This document shows, one piece after another, positions 17,581 through 26,091 of a stretch of 64,000 bases of DNA (its first letter is position 1; each line of letters starts with the position of its first letter). Under the pieces are notes generated by a model. That model did not search any database. It saw only the letters and a program-made list of their open reading frames with translations, and was not told where the DNA came from. A program made the position numbers and the translations under genes. This DNA is from Neoroseomonas marina (GTDB lineage Bacteria; Pseudomonadota; Alphaproteobacteria; Acetobacterales; Acetobacteraceae). The stretch is from positions 1-64,000 of the forward strand of contig NZ_JABBKX010000010.1 in the NCBI RefSeq assembly GCF_012927745.1, in the 5' to 3' direction.

Positions 17581-19499
17581 TACCGGCTCGCCGCCGTGCC
17601 TTCGGGTGCGTGGTCGAATTCGGGCACCAGCCGCCCGAGCTGCTGCAACGCCGCGCGCGGATTGCCGCTGCGCGCCGCGCCGGCGATCTCGTCGATGGCC
17701 CGGCCGACCAGGGCGGCGTCGGCCGTGCGCGGCGTCGCGACCAGCAGGCCAGGATACTCGGTCGGGCGCGGCGCTTCCTTGCCGTGGAAGAGTTCCTCGA
17801 ACAGCTTCTCGCCGGGACGCAGGCCGGTGAAGCGGATCTCGACATCCTCCTCCGGCCGCAGGCCCGCGAGGCGAATCATGCGCCGTGCGAGGTCGACGAT
17901 CTTCACCGGCTCGCCCATGTCGAGGACGAAGATGCCGCCATCGGCGAGCTCGGGCGGCATGTTCTCGGGATCCGTGGTGCCGACCACGGAGGCCTGCAGC
18001 ACCAGCCCGACCGCCTCGCGCACCGTCATGAAGTAGCGGCGCATGTCGGGGTGCGTGACCGTGAGCGGCCCGCCGCGCTCCAGCTGCCGGCGGAACAGCG
18101 GCACCACCGAACCGGTCGAGCCCAGCACATTGCCGAAGCGCACGGTGATGCAGCGCATCGTGCCCTGGCCGTGCCGCGCTTCGCGGTCGAAGGCCTGGCA
18201 GTACATCTCCGCCAGGCGCTTCGATGCGCCCATCACCGAGGTCGGGTTCACCGCCTTGTCGGTCGAGATGAACACCATCGCGGTGGTGCCGACCGCGCGC
18301 GCCGCGTCGGCGACGATGCGCGTGCCGAGCGCGTTGGTGAGCAGGCCTTCCAACGGGTCGTTCTCGACCATCGGGACGTGCTTCAGCGCGGCGGCGTGGA
18401 AGACGAGCTCCGGCTTGATCTCTTCGAACAGGCGGCGGATGCGCGCCTCGTCGCGCACATCGGCCAGCACCGCGCGGCGCACGACCTCTGGGTGCTTCTC
18501 CCGCAGCTCTAGGTCGATCTCGTAGAGCACGTATTCGCCGTGATCGAGCAGCGTGAGGCTCGCCGGGCCGAGGGCCGCGACCTGCCGCGCCAGCTCCCCG
18601 CCTATGGTCCCGCCGGCACCGGTGACCAGCACGCGCCGCCCCTGGACCAGCCGCGCCATGCCTTCCCGGTCGAGCGGCACCTGCGGGCGGTCGAGCAGGT
18701 CCTCGATCGAGACGGGGCGCAGTTCGACGCGCCGCGCCTCCTCGCCCCCCGCGGGGGCGAGGCGCGTCGGCGCCGGGGCGCGGCGCACCGGCACGCCCTG
18801 GCGGTCCGCGGCGTCCAGCACGTTTTCCAGCGCCGGACCGGACAAGCCGGAAGCGAGCACGATGACGGAAGGCAGCCGCCCCTCGGCGCGCATGGTGTCG
18901 AGCACCGCCTCGATATCCTCGACCGTGCCGAGGATCGGCGTGCCCTGCATACGCCGCCCGGCCTGCCGCGCGCGGAGCGACAGGATGCCCATCACGCGGT
19001 AGGGCGCCCGGCGGTCATGGGCGAGGGCGCGGAGAAACAGGTCGGTGCCCTCGGCCGCGCCGACCAGCAGCACGTTCTGGGCGTCCGGTGCCGCGTCCCG
19101 TGCATGACGGGCGGCCTGGAGCAGACTCGCAACCCGTCCGCCGACCAACAGCACGGCCATCGTCGCGGCATGGATCACCGGGAAGGCGGGATTGGGCGGC
19201 TGCCAGGTCCCCGCGACCCAGAGCCCCGCGGCGAACAGCGCCGCCGCGCCGATCGCCGCGCCGCCGACCGCCAGCAGGTCCCGCAGCCCGGCGAAGCGCC
19301 AGTATTGCAGCGGCAGGCGCAACGGGGCCCCGGCCGCGGCCAGGGCCAACACCGCTCCGGGCAGCGCCCCGGTCCACCAGGAACCGGGCGGCCAGGCGCC
19401 GGGCGCGGCGAGCCAGACCGCCGCCGGCAGGGCCGCGCAGGCAAGCAGGCTGTCGAGCGCCAGGTTCAGCAGGATTCGGTGCGAGGGGCCTCGGGCCAT
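17580..19499 (-). CDS. CapD/WbpM-type nucleotide-sugar 4,6-dehydratase
   Basis: Membrane-bound polysaccharide biosynthesis enzyme, 639 residues, likely converting UDP-GlcNAc to the 4-keto-6-deoxy sugar. Four hydrophobic spans occupy residues 10-130, followed by a CoA-binding-like domain (NVLLVGAAEGTD) and the SDR catalytic domain with VLVTGAGGTIGGELARQ, HAAALKHVPMVE and STDKAVNPTSVMGASKRLAEMY, where Met replaces the usual Tyr of YxxxK as in WbpM relatives. The C-terminus has TGLRPGEKLFEELF. Start at ATG 19499 (MARGPSHRILL), 7 bp after the upstream stop. Makes an activated sugar for the glycosyltransferases upstream. Confidence 0.92.
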   Translation of the reverse strand: MARGPSHRILLNLALDSLLACAALPAAVWLAAPGAWPPGSWWTGALPGAVLALAAAGAPLRLPLQYWRFAGLRDLLAVGGAAIGAAALFAAGLWVAGTWQPPNPAFPVIHAATMAVLLVGGRVASLLQAARHARDAAPDAQNVLLVGAAEGTDLFLRALAHDRRAPYRVMGILSLRARQAGRRMQGTPILGTVEDIEAVLDTMRAEGRLPSVIVLASGLSGPALENVLDAADRQGVPVRRAPAPTRLAPAGGEEARRVELRPVSIEDLLDRPQVPLDREGMARLVQGRRVLVTGAGGTIGGELARQVAALGPASLTLLDHGEYVLYEIDLELREKHPEVVRRAVLADVRDEARIRRLFEEIKPELVFHAAALKHVPMVENDPLEGLLTNALGTRIVADAARAVGTTAMVFISTDKAVNPTSVMGASKRLAEMYCQAFDREARHGQGTMRCITVRFGNVLGSTGSVVPLFRRQLERGGPLTVTHPDMRRYFMTVREAVGLVLQASVVGTTDPENMPPELADGGIFVLDMGEPVKIVDLARRMIRLAGLRPEEDVEIRFTGLRPGEKLFEELFHGKEAPRPTEYPGLLVATPRTADAALVGRAIDEIAGAARSGNPRAALQQLGRLVPEFDHAPEGTAASR

Positions 19500-19506
19500 G
19501 CCCGCG

Positions 19507-20610
19507 CTATAGGCCCACGGCGCCGCCGGGGCCAGCGCCGAGGTCGCGGTAGAGGGCCACCAGCCGGGCGGCTTCGCCTTCCCAGGCATAGGGGCCGCGG
19601 GCGGCCTGCCAGCCGGCCTCGCCCAGGGCCGCGCGGCGGACCGGGTCGGCCAGCGCCGCGACGGCGCCGGCGATGGCGGCGGGGTCGCCGGTATCGACCA
19701 GCATTCCGCAGCCGGCAGCGCGCAGGATGGTGGCGACCTCCTCGGCGAAGTCCGGGGCGATCACGGGCACGCCGGCAGCCATGGCGTCGAACAGCTTGTG
19801 GGGCAGGGCCAGGCGGTGGTTCTCCTCCCCACGCTGGAACAGGACCAGCGCGACGTCGCAGGCGCGCAAGCGGTCGATGGCCTGGCCCTGGGGCAGCCAG
19901 CCCGTCACCTCGACGCGTCCGGACAGGCCGAGCGCGGCGGCGCGGTCGTGGAAGTCCCCTTCGGTCCCGTCGGTGAAGCGGCCGACCAGCAGCAGCCGGG
20001 TCGTGGGCGGGCAGCGCGCCAGGGCGTCGAGCATCTGCGGCCAGCCACGCGACCGGCCGATGGCGCCGAGATGGCCCAGCACCAGCGGGCCCTTGGCGTG
20101 CGTCCGTGGTGGCATCGCCGGGGCGGGCGCGTAGTTCCGCACACGGACGATCCGGGCCCCCGCGAAGGCATCGTCGAGCCCGTCCTTCGCCACGACCACC
20201 GCAGCCGCCGCGCGGCCCATCAGCCGGCAGGCGAGGGCGATCGCCCCGCGCGCGACCGGCCGCAGCGGCGCGGGCAGCCTGGCATCGAGCCGCGAGGGGT
20301 AGTGTTCATGCACGTCGAGCACGACCCGCGCTCCGCAGCGCCGTGCCGCGATCAGCGCGGCGAGCCAGGCGTCGGGCTCGGAGGCATGGATCACGGCGGG
20401 CCGCAGCGCCGCCGCATCGCGCGCGAGGGCGAGCAGCCCACGGATGCGGCGGTGGCGGTGCGTGCGGATCGTGACGCCGTCGACGTGGTCCGCCGCATCG
20501 CCGCCAGGGCAGAGATGGATCACGCGATGACCGGCGGCGGCCAGCGCCGCGCCTTCCTTGCGGACCACGCGGGTGTCGGCCGGGGGGTGGGCGGCGGACA
20601 GGAGAAGCAC
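19507..20610 (-). CDS. GT-B glycosyltransferase (family 4-like)
   Basis: Cytosolic glycosyltransferase of 367 residues. The N-terminal Rossmann half has DTRVVRKEGAALAAAGHRV and LDVHEHYPSRL; the C-terminal nucleotide-sugar half has VLGHLGAIGRSRGWPQMLDAL, EVTGWLPQG and LPHKLFDAMAAGVPVIAPDFAEE, the E-x7-E-like region of GT4. No ATG opens the domain; the frame runs back through the family A repeat. The best start is the GTG at 20608-20610 (then LLLSAAHPPADTR), which sits just outside a repeat hairpin, so initiation may be structure-controlled. Acts in assembly of the exopolysaccharide repeat unit; donor and acceptor unknown. Confidence 0.85.
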   Translation of the reverse strand: MLLLSAAHPPADTRVVRKEGAALAAAGHRVIHLCPGGDAADHVDGVTIRTHRHRRIRGLLALARDAAALRPAVIHASEPDAWLAALIAARRCGARVVLDVHEHYPSRLDARLPAPLRPVARGAIALACRLMGRAAAAVVVAKDGLDDAFAGARIVRVRNYAPAPAMPPRTHAKGPLVLGHLGAIGRSRGWPQMLDALARCPPTTRLLLVGRFTDGTEGDFHDRAAALGLSGRVEVTGWLPQGQAIDRLRACDVALVLFQRGEENHRLALPHKLFDAMAAGVPVIAPDFAEEVATILRAAGCGMLVDTGDPAAIAGAVAALADPVRRAALGEAGWQAARGPYAWEGEAARLVALYRDLGAGPGGAVGL

Positions 20611-20739
20611 AGGGGGAGTGAACTCCCCCCGAATCCCCCCTCCTTCCTTGGATACCTGGGTGCTGGCCGCCGCGGCAGGCGCCCGAAAATCCAAGGAAGG
20701 GAGGGGGAACGGGGGAGGTTCTCCTCCCCCGCCCTTCTC
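20602..20739. repeat. Structured intergenic repeat, family A, copy 2
   Basis: 138-bp element between wecB and the glycosyltransferase gene. Outer ends pair as GAGAAG (20602-20607) with CTTCTC (20734-20739). The central stem pairs about 19 bp ending in TTCCTTGGAT on the left (near 20642-20652) with ATCCAAGGAA on the right (about 20689-20698). Two G/C-rich hairpins flank it. It shares its plan and G/C-run ends with copy 1, while arm sequences differ in a way that keeps pairing. It contains the glycosyltransferase GTG start and touches the wecB stop. Confidence 0.8.
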
Positions 20740-21814
20740 AACGACCTGCATTCGCGAAGACCTCCGCGAGATGCGCCCGCATCCTCGCCCCCGCCTTGCC
20801 ATCCCACAACGGGATCGGCGCCGAGCGCCGCGGCGGATCGGCCACCGCTGCCGGCAGTTCCGCCGCGGTGACCAGGCGGTTGCCGCCCGCCTCGATCGTC
20901 ACCGGCCGTTCTGTGGTGTCGCGCAGCGTCAGGCACGGCACGCCCGCCGCCGCCGCTTCCTCCTGCACGCCGCCGCTGTCGGTGGCGACCAGCCGCGCGC
21001 GGGAGAGCAGGGCGAGGAAGTCGAGGTAGCGCAGCGGCGGCAGCATGGTGACGCCGGGCGGCGGCGCGAGGCCGAAGGCCTCCATCCGCTGCCGCGTGCG
21101 CGGATGCAGCGGCCAGGCGAGCGGCAGGCGCCGCGCGGCCGCCTCCAGCGCGGCGAGCAGCGCGGCGAGCGCGGCCGGGTCATCCACATTGGCCGGCCGG
21201 TGGAGCGTGACGATGCCGTAGTTGCCTGGCGCCAGGCCCTGCGGCAGCGGGCGCCGCATCGCCGCGGGCAGGTGGCGCAGCAGGCTGTCCACCATGGCGT
21301 TGCCGACGGCGCGGACGCGGGCGTGACCCTCGCGGCGCAGGCGCGCGGCGGAGGCGTCGTCCGGCGCCCAGTGGATGTCGCTGATGGCATCGAGCGCGCG
21401 GCGGTTGATCTCCTCCGGCATGTCCGGATCGCCGGAGCGCAATCCTGCTTCGAGATGCGCGACGGGGATGCGCAGCTTCCGTGCTGCGAGCCCGGCGGCG
21501 AGCGCGCCGTCTACGTCCCCCGCGACGACGACCAGGCCGGGGCGCGCCTGCCGCCACGCGGCCTCGCAGGCGATCATCGTGCGCCCGGTCAGCTCGGCAT
21601 GGCTGCCGCCGCTGACACCGAGGGCGATGGCCGGTGCCGGCAGGCCGAGATCCTGGAGCAGGTCCCCGAACATGGCCGCGTCGTGGTGCTGGCCCGTGTG
21701 CAGCAGGAGCGGCGTGCAGATCGGCGGCGCCTCGGCGAGCGCGTGCCAGAGCGCGGCGATCTTGGGCAGGTTCGGCCGCGCGGCGACGACCAGATGGACG
21801 ACCGGCAGGCTCAT
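20738..21814 (-). CDS. wecB: UDP-N-acetylglucosamine 2-epimerase (non-hydrolysing)
   Basis: 358-residue cytosolic epimerase that interconverts UDP-GlcNAc and UDP-ManNAc. Family motifs are intact: LLHTGQHHDAAMFGDLL, VAGDVDGALAAGLAARKLRIPVAHLEAGLRSGDPDMPEEINRRALD, TLHRPANVDDP, and DSGGVQEEAAAAGVPCLTLRDTTERP. The N-terminal RPNLPKIAALWHAL replaces the commoner RPEFIKMAP but keeps the fold. It overlaps the start of the next gene downstream only through repeat A2, and its own ATG overlaps the upstream glycosyltransferase stop (21811-21814). Supplies ManNAc-type sugar to the repeat unit. Confidence 0.92.
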   Translation of the reverse strand: MSLPVVHLVVAARPNLPKIAALWHALAEAPPICTPLLLHTGQHHDAAMFGDLLQDLGLPAPAIALGVSGGSHAELTGRTMIACEAAWRQARPGLVVVAGDVDGALAAGLAARKLRIPVAHLEAGLRSGDPDMPEEINRRALDAISDIHWAPDDASAARLRREGHARVRAVGNAMVDSLLRHLPAAMRRPLPQGLAPGNYGIVTLHRPANVDDPAALAALLAALEAAARRLPLAWPLHPRTRQRMEAFGLAPPPGVTMLPPLRYLDFLALLSRARLVATDSGGVQEEAAAAGVPCLTLRDTTERPVTIEAGGNRLVTAAELPAAVADPPRRSAPIPLWDGKAGARMRAHLAEVFANAGR

Positions 21815-23061
21815 GGCCGGCCCGCCACCTGGATCAGCCCGCGTGGCGCGGCGACGGCGCCCTCCAGGATCGAGACGAAGCGCGCGGCGAGCAGCCGCCG
21901 GTCCCAGCGCTGCACCGCCTGCCGGCGACCGGCGGCCCCGCGCCGCGCGCGCAGCGACGGATCATGCGCGAGCCGCATCAGCGCGGCGGCCAGCGCGCCG
22001 GGATCGTTCGGCGGCACGGCGATGCCGGACGGCCCTTCCTCGACGATGCGGGCGGCGCGGCCGGGCTGGTTGGTCACCACCGGCAGGCCGGCGGCGAGCC
22101 CGTCCATGATCTTGTTGGGCGAGGTCCATTCCGCGAAGGCCGGCACGCCAGCCAGCAGGTGCAGCGCGACCTGGCAGCCCGCGTGCAACGCCCCGAGCGC
22201 TGCGCGCGGCATCGGATCGAGGAAGGTGACGTTGGTCAGGCCGAACGTGGCGGCGCGGGCCATCAGCGCGGGTTTCTCGGAACCCTCGCCGACCAGGAGG
22301 ATGCGGATGTTGCGTTCCCCGCGCGCCTGCAGCATCGCCGCGGCGTCGAGCAGCACGCCAAGCCCGTTCGCCCGCCCATGCGCGCCGGCATAGAGCGCGA
22401 GGCATTCCCAGGGTGCGGCCTCGGCCGGGCGCCAGGGCGCGACATGCGGGCCGAACAGCGCGAGGTCGCAGCCATTCGGCACGACATGCACGCGGGCGGG
22501 ATCGGCGCCGCGCGCGATCGCCGTCTTCGCCATGCCGTCCGACAGCGCGACCACGGCCGCGGCGCGGCGGCAGGCGGCGGTGGCGAGGCGGTCCATGGCC
22601 CACAGCGCCGACGCCGGCACGCCGCCCATGGCGCGCGGCAATTCTGGCCAGGGGTCGCGGATCTCGAAGACGAAGGGCGTGCCGCGCAGCGCCCGCGCGG
22701 CCAGCGCCGGCAGCGCGACGGTGAGCGGCGTCGAGGAGGCGAAGACGAGATCGGTCCCGCCCGCGGCAGCGAGCGGTGCGGCGGCCGCGGCGAAGCGGAG
22801 GAAGGCCGCGCTGCGCGCCGCGAGGCCCATCGCATTGCCGCAGGGGATGTCGAATTCCACGACGTGGTGGCGGCCGACGCGGCCCTCGCGCCGCCCGCGC
22901 CGGAAGGGTCCGTCGAGGCCGGTCGCCGCACCCGCGTAGCGGCCGCAGGCGATGGTGACGTCGTGGCCCGCGGCGGCGAGCGCCTCGGCGAAGGCGTGGC
23001 TGCGCGTCGCCGTACTGCCGCCGGGTCCGGAGTGATGCTGGTGCAGGTAGAGGATGCGCAT
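21811..23061 (-). CDS. GT-B glycosyltransferase (WcaI/WbuB-like)
   Basis: 416 residues from ATG 23061 (MRILYLHQHHSGPGGSTATRSHAFAEALAAAGHDVTI). The start motif with a glycine-rich loop, FEIRDPWPELPRAMGG in the N-terminal domain, and VPNGCDLALFGP plus EWTSPNKIMDGLAAGLPVVTNQPG in the C-terminal domain place it in the GT4 WcaI/WbuB-like group that transfers fucosamine-type or related sugars. The open frame extends upstream only antisense to reading in the aminotransferase gene. Two bases separate its ATG from the aminotransferase stop. Likely adds an amino sugar to the undecaprenyl-linked unit. Confidence 0.9.
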   Translation of the reverse strand: MRILYLHQHHSGPGGSTATRSHAFAEALAAAGHDVTIACGRYAGAATGLDGPFRRGRREGRVGRHHVVEFDIPCGNAMGLAARSAAFLRFAAAAAPLAAAGGTDLVFASSTPLTVALPALAARALRGTPFVFEIRDPWPELPRAMGGVPASALWAMDRLATAACRRAAAVVALSDGMAKTAIARGADPARVHVVPNGCDLALFGPHVAPWRPAEAAPWECLALYAGAHGRANGLGVLLDAAAMLQARGERNIRILLVGEGSEKPALMARAATFGLTNVTFLDPMPRAALGALHAGCQVALHLLAGVPAFAEWTSPNKIMDGLAAGLPVVTNQPGRAARIVEEGPSGIAVPPNDPGALAAALMRLAHDPSLRARRGAAGRRQAVQRWDRRLLAARFVSILEGAVAAPRGLIQVAGRP

Positions 23062-23063
23062 GC

Positions 23064-24257
23064 TCAGCCGCGGCAGACGCCCCGGATGGCGGCGATGACG
23101 CGGTCCTGCTCGGCGGCGGTCATGCCGGTGCCGGAGGGCAGGCAGAGGCCCTCGTCGAATAGCGTGCGCGCGACGGCGCCGCCGGCCGATGGCGCGTCGC
23201 GGAAGACCGGCTGGTCGGGCAGGGGCTTCCAGACCGGGCGGCTCTCGGCGCCGATCGCCTCCAGCGCGAGACGCACCGATTCCCGGTCCGCACCGAAGCG
23301 CGCGGGATCGATGCGGATGGCGCTGAGCCAGCGCGTCGCGCGGGCCCAGTCCGCCTCGGGCATGAAGCCGATGCCCGGCAGGTCGGCGAGGCCCGCGACA
23401 TAGCGCGCGAAGACCGCCCGCCGCGCGGCGACGCGCTCGGCCAGCACCGCGACCTGCGCCAGCCCCACCGCGGCGAGGATCGAGGACATGCCGTAGGCAT
23501 GCCCGGTGGTAGAATGCTGGTAGTGCGGCGCGTGGTCCTTGGCCTGGCTCGCCAGGTGCCGCGCGCGCGCGACCAGCACCGGATCGTCCGAGGCGAGCGC
23601 CCCGCCGCCGCCCGCGGTGACGATCTTGTTGCCGTTGAAGGAATAGGTCGCGATGCGTGCGCCGCGCCCCGCCGGCCGGCCGTGCAGCGTCGCGCCGAGG
23701 CCTTCCGCGCTGTCGCTGACCACCGGCACGCTCCACCGGTCGCAGGCCGCGACGATGGCATCGAGGTCCGCCGCCTGGCCGTAGATGTCGACCGCCACCA
23801 CCGCGCGCGGCAGCCGCCCGCGCCGTGCCGCCGCACGCAATTCCCGCCGCAGCAGGTCGGGGTCGAGCGTCCAGGACCCCGGATCGACATCGAGGAAGCG
23901 CGGCACCGCGCCCATCTGTACCGCGGGGGCGATGGTCGCGACGAAGGTGAAGCCGGGTGTCCAGATCTCGTCCCCCGGCGCGATGTCGAGCACGCGATAG
24001 GCAAGGTGCAGCGCCGCGGTGCCCGAGGCGGTGGCGAGGACATGCGGGAAGCCGGTCGCTGCGCCGACCGCGGCCTCGAAGTCCTGGATGGCCGGGCCGG
24101 CGGGGGCGACCCAGCCGCTGTCGAGCACCGCCGCGAGGAAGGTCAGTTCCCGCCCCGTCAGATGCGGCGGGGAGAGGGGGATGCGCCGGCTGGCCCAGCC
24201 CTCCGCGGTCGCGTCGGGCAGGGTGAGTCCATGTCGGGGAGGCAGCAGGACCGTCAC
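23064..24257 (-). CDS. DegT/DnrJ/EryC1/StrS family sugar aminotransferase
   Basis: PLP-dependent aminotransferase of 397 residues. The catalytic lysine is K211 in YSFNGNKIVTAGGGGAL, with the cofactor-binding D182 in VVSDSAEGLGATLHG, and the typical N-terminal segment RIPLSPPHLTGRELTFLAAVLDSGWVAPAGP. It would aminate the 4-keto sugar made by the CapD/WbpM dehydratase, giving a 4-amino-4,6-dideoxy sugar nucleotide. Start shown is a GTG at 24257; the family core begins at about residue 25, so later starts are possible. An AT-rich promoter-like stretch lies directly upstream. Confidence 0.9.
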   Translation of the reverse strand: MTVLLPPRHGLTLPDATAEGWASRRIPLSPPHLTGRELTFLAAVLDSGWVAPAGPAIQDFEAAVGAATGFPHVLATASGTAALHLAYRVLDIAPGDEIWTPGFTFVATIAPAVQMGAVPRFLDVDPGSWTLDPDLLRRELRAAARRGRLPRAVVAVDIYGQAADLDAIVAACDRWSVPVVSDSAEGLGATLHGRPAGRGARIATYSFNGNKIVTAGGGGALASDDPVLVARARHLASQAKDHAPHYQHSTTGHAYGMSSILAAVGLAQVAVLAERVAARRAVFARYVAGLADLPGIGFMPEADWARATRWLSAIRIDPARFGADRESVRLALEAIGAESRPVWKPLPDQPVFRDAPSAGGAVARTLFDEGLCLPSGTGMTAAEQDRVIAAIRGVCRG

Positions 24258-24264
24258 ACTCAGG

Positions 24265-24296
24265 ATTTAATTATAGTAACTCAAATCAACCAAGAG
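24265..24296 (-). promoter_or_regulatory. AT-rich promoter region upstream of the aminotransferase gene
   Basis: The 39-bp gap before the aminotransferase is strongly AT-rich in a GC-rich region. On the minus strand it contains an exact TATAAT (plus-strand 24270-24275) but no well-spaced -35 hexamer (TTGGTT is 12 bp away). If this is the -10 box, the transcript would begin within a few bases of the GTG, nearly leaderless, and would give the five downstream genes their own promoter. Confidence 0.45.
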
Positions 24297-24890
24297 TTAT
24301 ATTCGATCCGTTGTCAGTTCCGGCATGGTGGCGTGCCCGGGCGCCGAGGCGCCGCGGCCCGTGAGCGCGAGAATCGCGCAGCGCCGCAGGATGGCCGCAT
24401 CGCGAAGCAGGTATGGCGGCGTCGTCGCATAGCGGGCATCGAGTTCGAGGCGTTCCGCCCAGCCTACGGCATTGCGCCCCGCCGCCTGCGCGAGCCCCGC
24501 GAGCCCGGGACGCACCGACAGCCGCAGCGCCTCTCGCGGCGTGTAGCGGTCGAGATACGCGATCGGCAGCGGCCGCGGGCCGACCAGGCTCATCTCCCCG
24601 CGCAGCACGTTCACCAGCTGCGGCAACTCGTCGAGCGCGAAGCGGCGCAGCAGGCGCCCCATTGGCGTCAGCCGCGCCGCGTCCTCGCCCGGGCCGTCGC
24701 GCATGGTGCGGAATTTCAGCAGGGTGAAGGGCGCGCCGCCGAGCCCCGCGCGGTCCTGCCGGAACAGCACCGGCGCGCCGAGGGCGATCCGCACCATGAC
24801 CGCGACAACCGCCATCACCGGCGCGAGCGCCGCCAGCAGCAGCGCCGCGCCGACGACGTCAGCGATCCGCTTGCCGCAGCGCGCATACAT
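24297..24890 (-). CDS. PglC-type initiating sugar-phosphate transferase
   Basis: Small monotopic phosphoglycosyl transferase, 197 residues, that loads a sugar-1-phosphate onto undecaprenyl phosphate. One N-terminal hydrophobic hairpin (residues 8-35) precedes FRQDRAGLGGAPFTLLKFRTM, the catalytic Asp-Glu pair in FALDELPQLVNVL, and EMSLVGPRPLPIAYLDRYTPREALR with RPGLAGLAQ. The length is that of PglC rather than the long WbaP/WcaJ forms. Overlaps the upstream polymerase-like gene by 32 bp. It is one of two initiating-type transferases in this locus; the other is the WecA-like protein at 34148. Confidence 0.9.
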   Translation of the reverse strand: MYARCGKRIADVVGAALLLAALAPVMAVVAVMVRIALGAPVLFRQDRAGLGGAPFTLLKFRTMRDGPGEDAARLTPMGRLLRRFALDELPQLVNVLRGEMSLVGPRPLPIAYLDRYTPREALRLSVRPGLAGLAQAAGRNAVGWAERLELDARYATTPPYLLRDAAILRRCAILALTGRGASAPGHATMPELTTDRI

Positions 24891-26091
24891 GCCGGGGTTC
24901 CGCCGTCACGCCGAGGCCGAGTGCGAGGCCCAGCGCGAACCAGGCCATGCGGTTGCCGAGGTCGGTCGAGACCATCACCGTCAGCGCCACCGGCAGCACC
25001 AGCGCGGCGATGCGGGCCACGCGCCAGCCGTCCTCCCGCAGGCCGAGCCGCATCGCCGCCACCGCCCCGCCGCCGAAGGCGCCGAGCCAGAGCAGCAACC
25101 CGGGCAGGCCGCCCTCGGCCAGTGCCTCGATGGCGTGGTTGTGGGGGTGCGCGCCGCGCCAGTCGCCGTTGCCGGTGGCGATGGCGAAGCCGCCGGTGCC
25201 GAGGCCGAAGGGCAGCGCCGCGCCACCCTCCTCTGCCGCGACCGACCACAGCCAGGATCGGCCGGAGGTCTCGAAATCGCCTTCCGTGAAGCGTTCCACC
25301 GTTCGCAGCCCGGCCGAGAGCGAGGGATCGGCGAGGATGATCGCCAGCGCCGCCAGCGCCGCGCCGATGGCCCCAAGCGGCCAAGTCAGCGCCAGCGCGC
25401 GCCGCCCCTGCCGCCACAGCGCGACGGTCGGCGCGATCGCGACGGCCAGCGCGAGCCCCGCCAGTGCCGTCCGCCCGCCCGGCAGCAGCGCCGCCGCGCC
25501 GAGGCCCGCGACCAGCGCCGCCCAGGCCAGCACCGGCATGACGCGCCGCACCTCCGCCGCCCGCACCGCGGCGAGACCGGCGGCCGAGGCGATGGCGAGC
25601 CCCGCGATCTGGTACTGCACCCGCACCAGGTCCGGATTGGCGCCCACCTGCCCGCCAAGCACGACCTGGTCCGTCGCGATGCCGAACGCCACGGATCCCG
25701 CGGTGAAAATGCCGATCATGAGGCTGGTCCGCGCCGCCGCGCGCAGCGCGCCGGCATCGGCCGCGACGGCGATGCCCGCGGCAAGCATCGCCGGGCCCAC
25801 CAGCACTGTCTCCTGCAGCTTTGCCGACAGCACCAGCCGCGCCGGGCTCCAGCTGCCCGCGACCACCATCCAGAGCCACAGCGCGCCGACGGCGGCGAGG
25901 GGCAGCGCGATGGCGCGGTCGGCCCGCCAGTCGCGCGCGGCCACCAGCAACGGCAGCACCGCCAGCAGTCCGAGCCCCGCGGCCAGCGTGAGATCGAAGG
26001 GCAGCGACGCGAGCGCGGGCGTCGACTTCAGCGCGCCCGCGAAGTGCAGCGTCGCGGCCAGCCCGCCGACGAGTGCGGAGAGCATCGTCAT
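24859..26091 (-). CDS. O-antigen ligase/Wzy-type polymerase-like membrane protein
   Basis: 410-residue integral membrane protein with about ten to eleven hydrophobic spans and a large loop between about residues 250 and 310 holding RTVERFTEGDFETSGRSWLW and GAHPHNHAIEALAEGGLPGLLLWLGAF. The H-x-H-N-x-x-x-E-x-x-x-x-G-x-x-G pattern is the Wzy_C/O-antigen ligase signature. It would polymerise the exopolysaccharide units in the periplasm, or ligate them to an acceptor; these cannot be told apart by sequence. Overlaps both neighbours (32 and 4 bp), so it is co-translated with the chain-length and PglC-type genes. Confidence 0.88.
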   Translation of the reverse strand: MTMLSALVGGLAATLHFAGALKSTPALASLPFDLTLAAGLGLLAVLPLLVAARDWRADRAIALPLAAVGALWLWMVVAGSWSPARLVLSAKLQETVLVGPAMLAAGIAVAADAGALRAAARTSLMIGIFTAGSVAFGIATDQVVLGGQVGANPDLVRVQYQIAGLAIASAAGLAAVRAAEVRRVMPVLAWAALVAGLGAAALLPGGRTALAGLALAVAIAPTVALWRQGRRALALTWPLGAIGAALAALAIILADPSLSAGLRTVERFTEGDFETSGRSWLWSVAAEEGGAALPFGLGTGGFAIATGNGDWRGAHPHNHAIEALAEGGLPGLLLWLGAFGGGAVAAMRLGLREDGWRVARIAALVLPVALTVMVSTDLGNRMAWFALGLALGLGVTAEPRHVCALRQADR

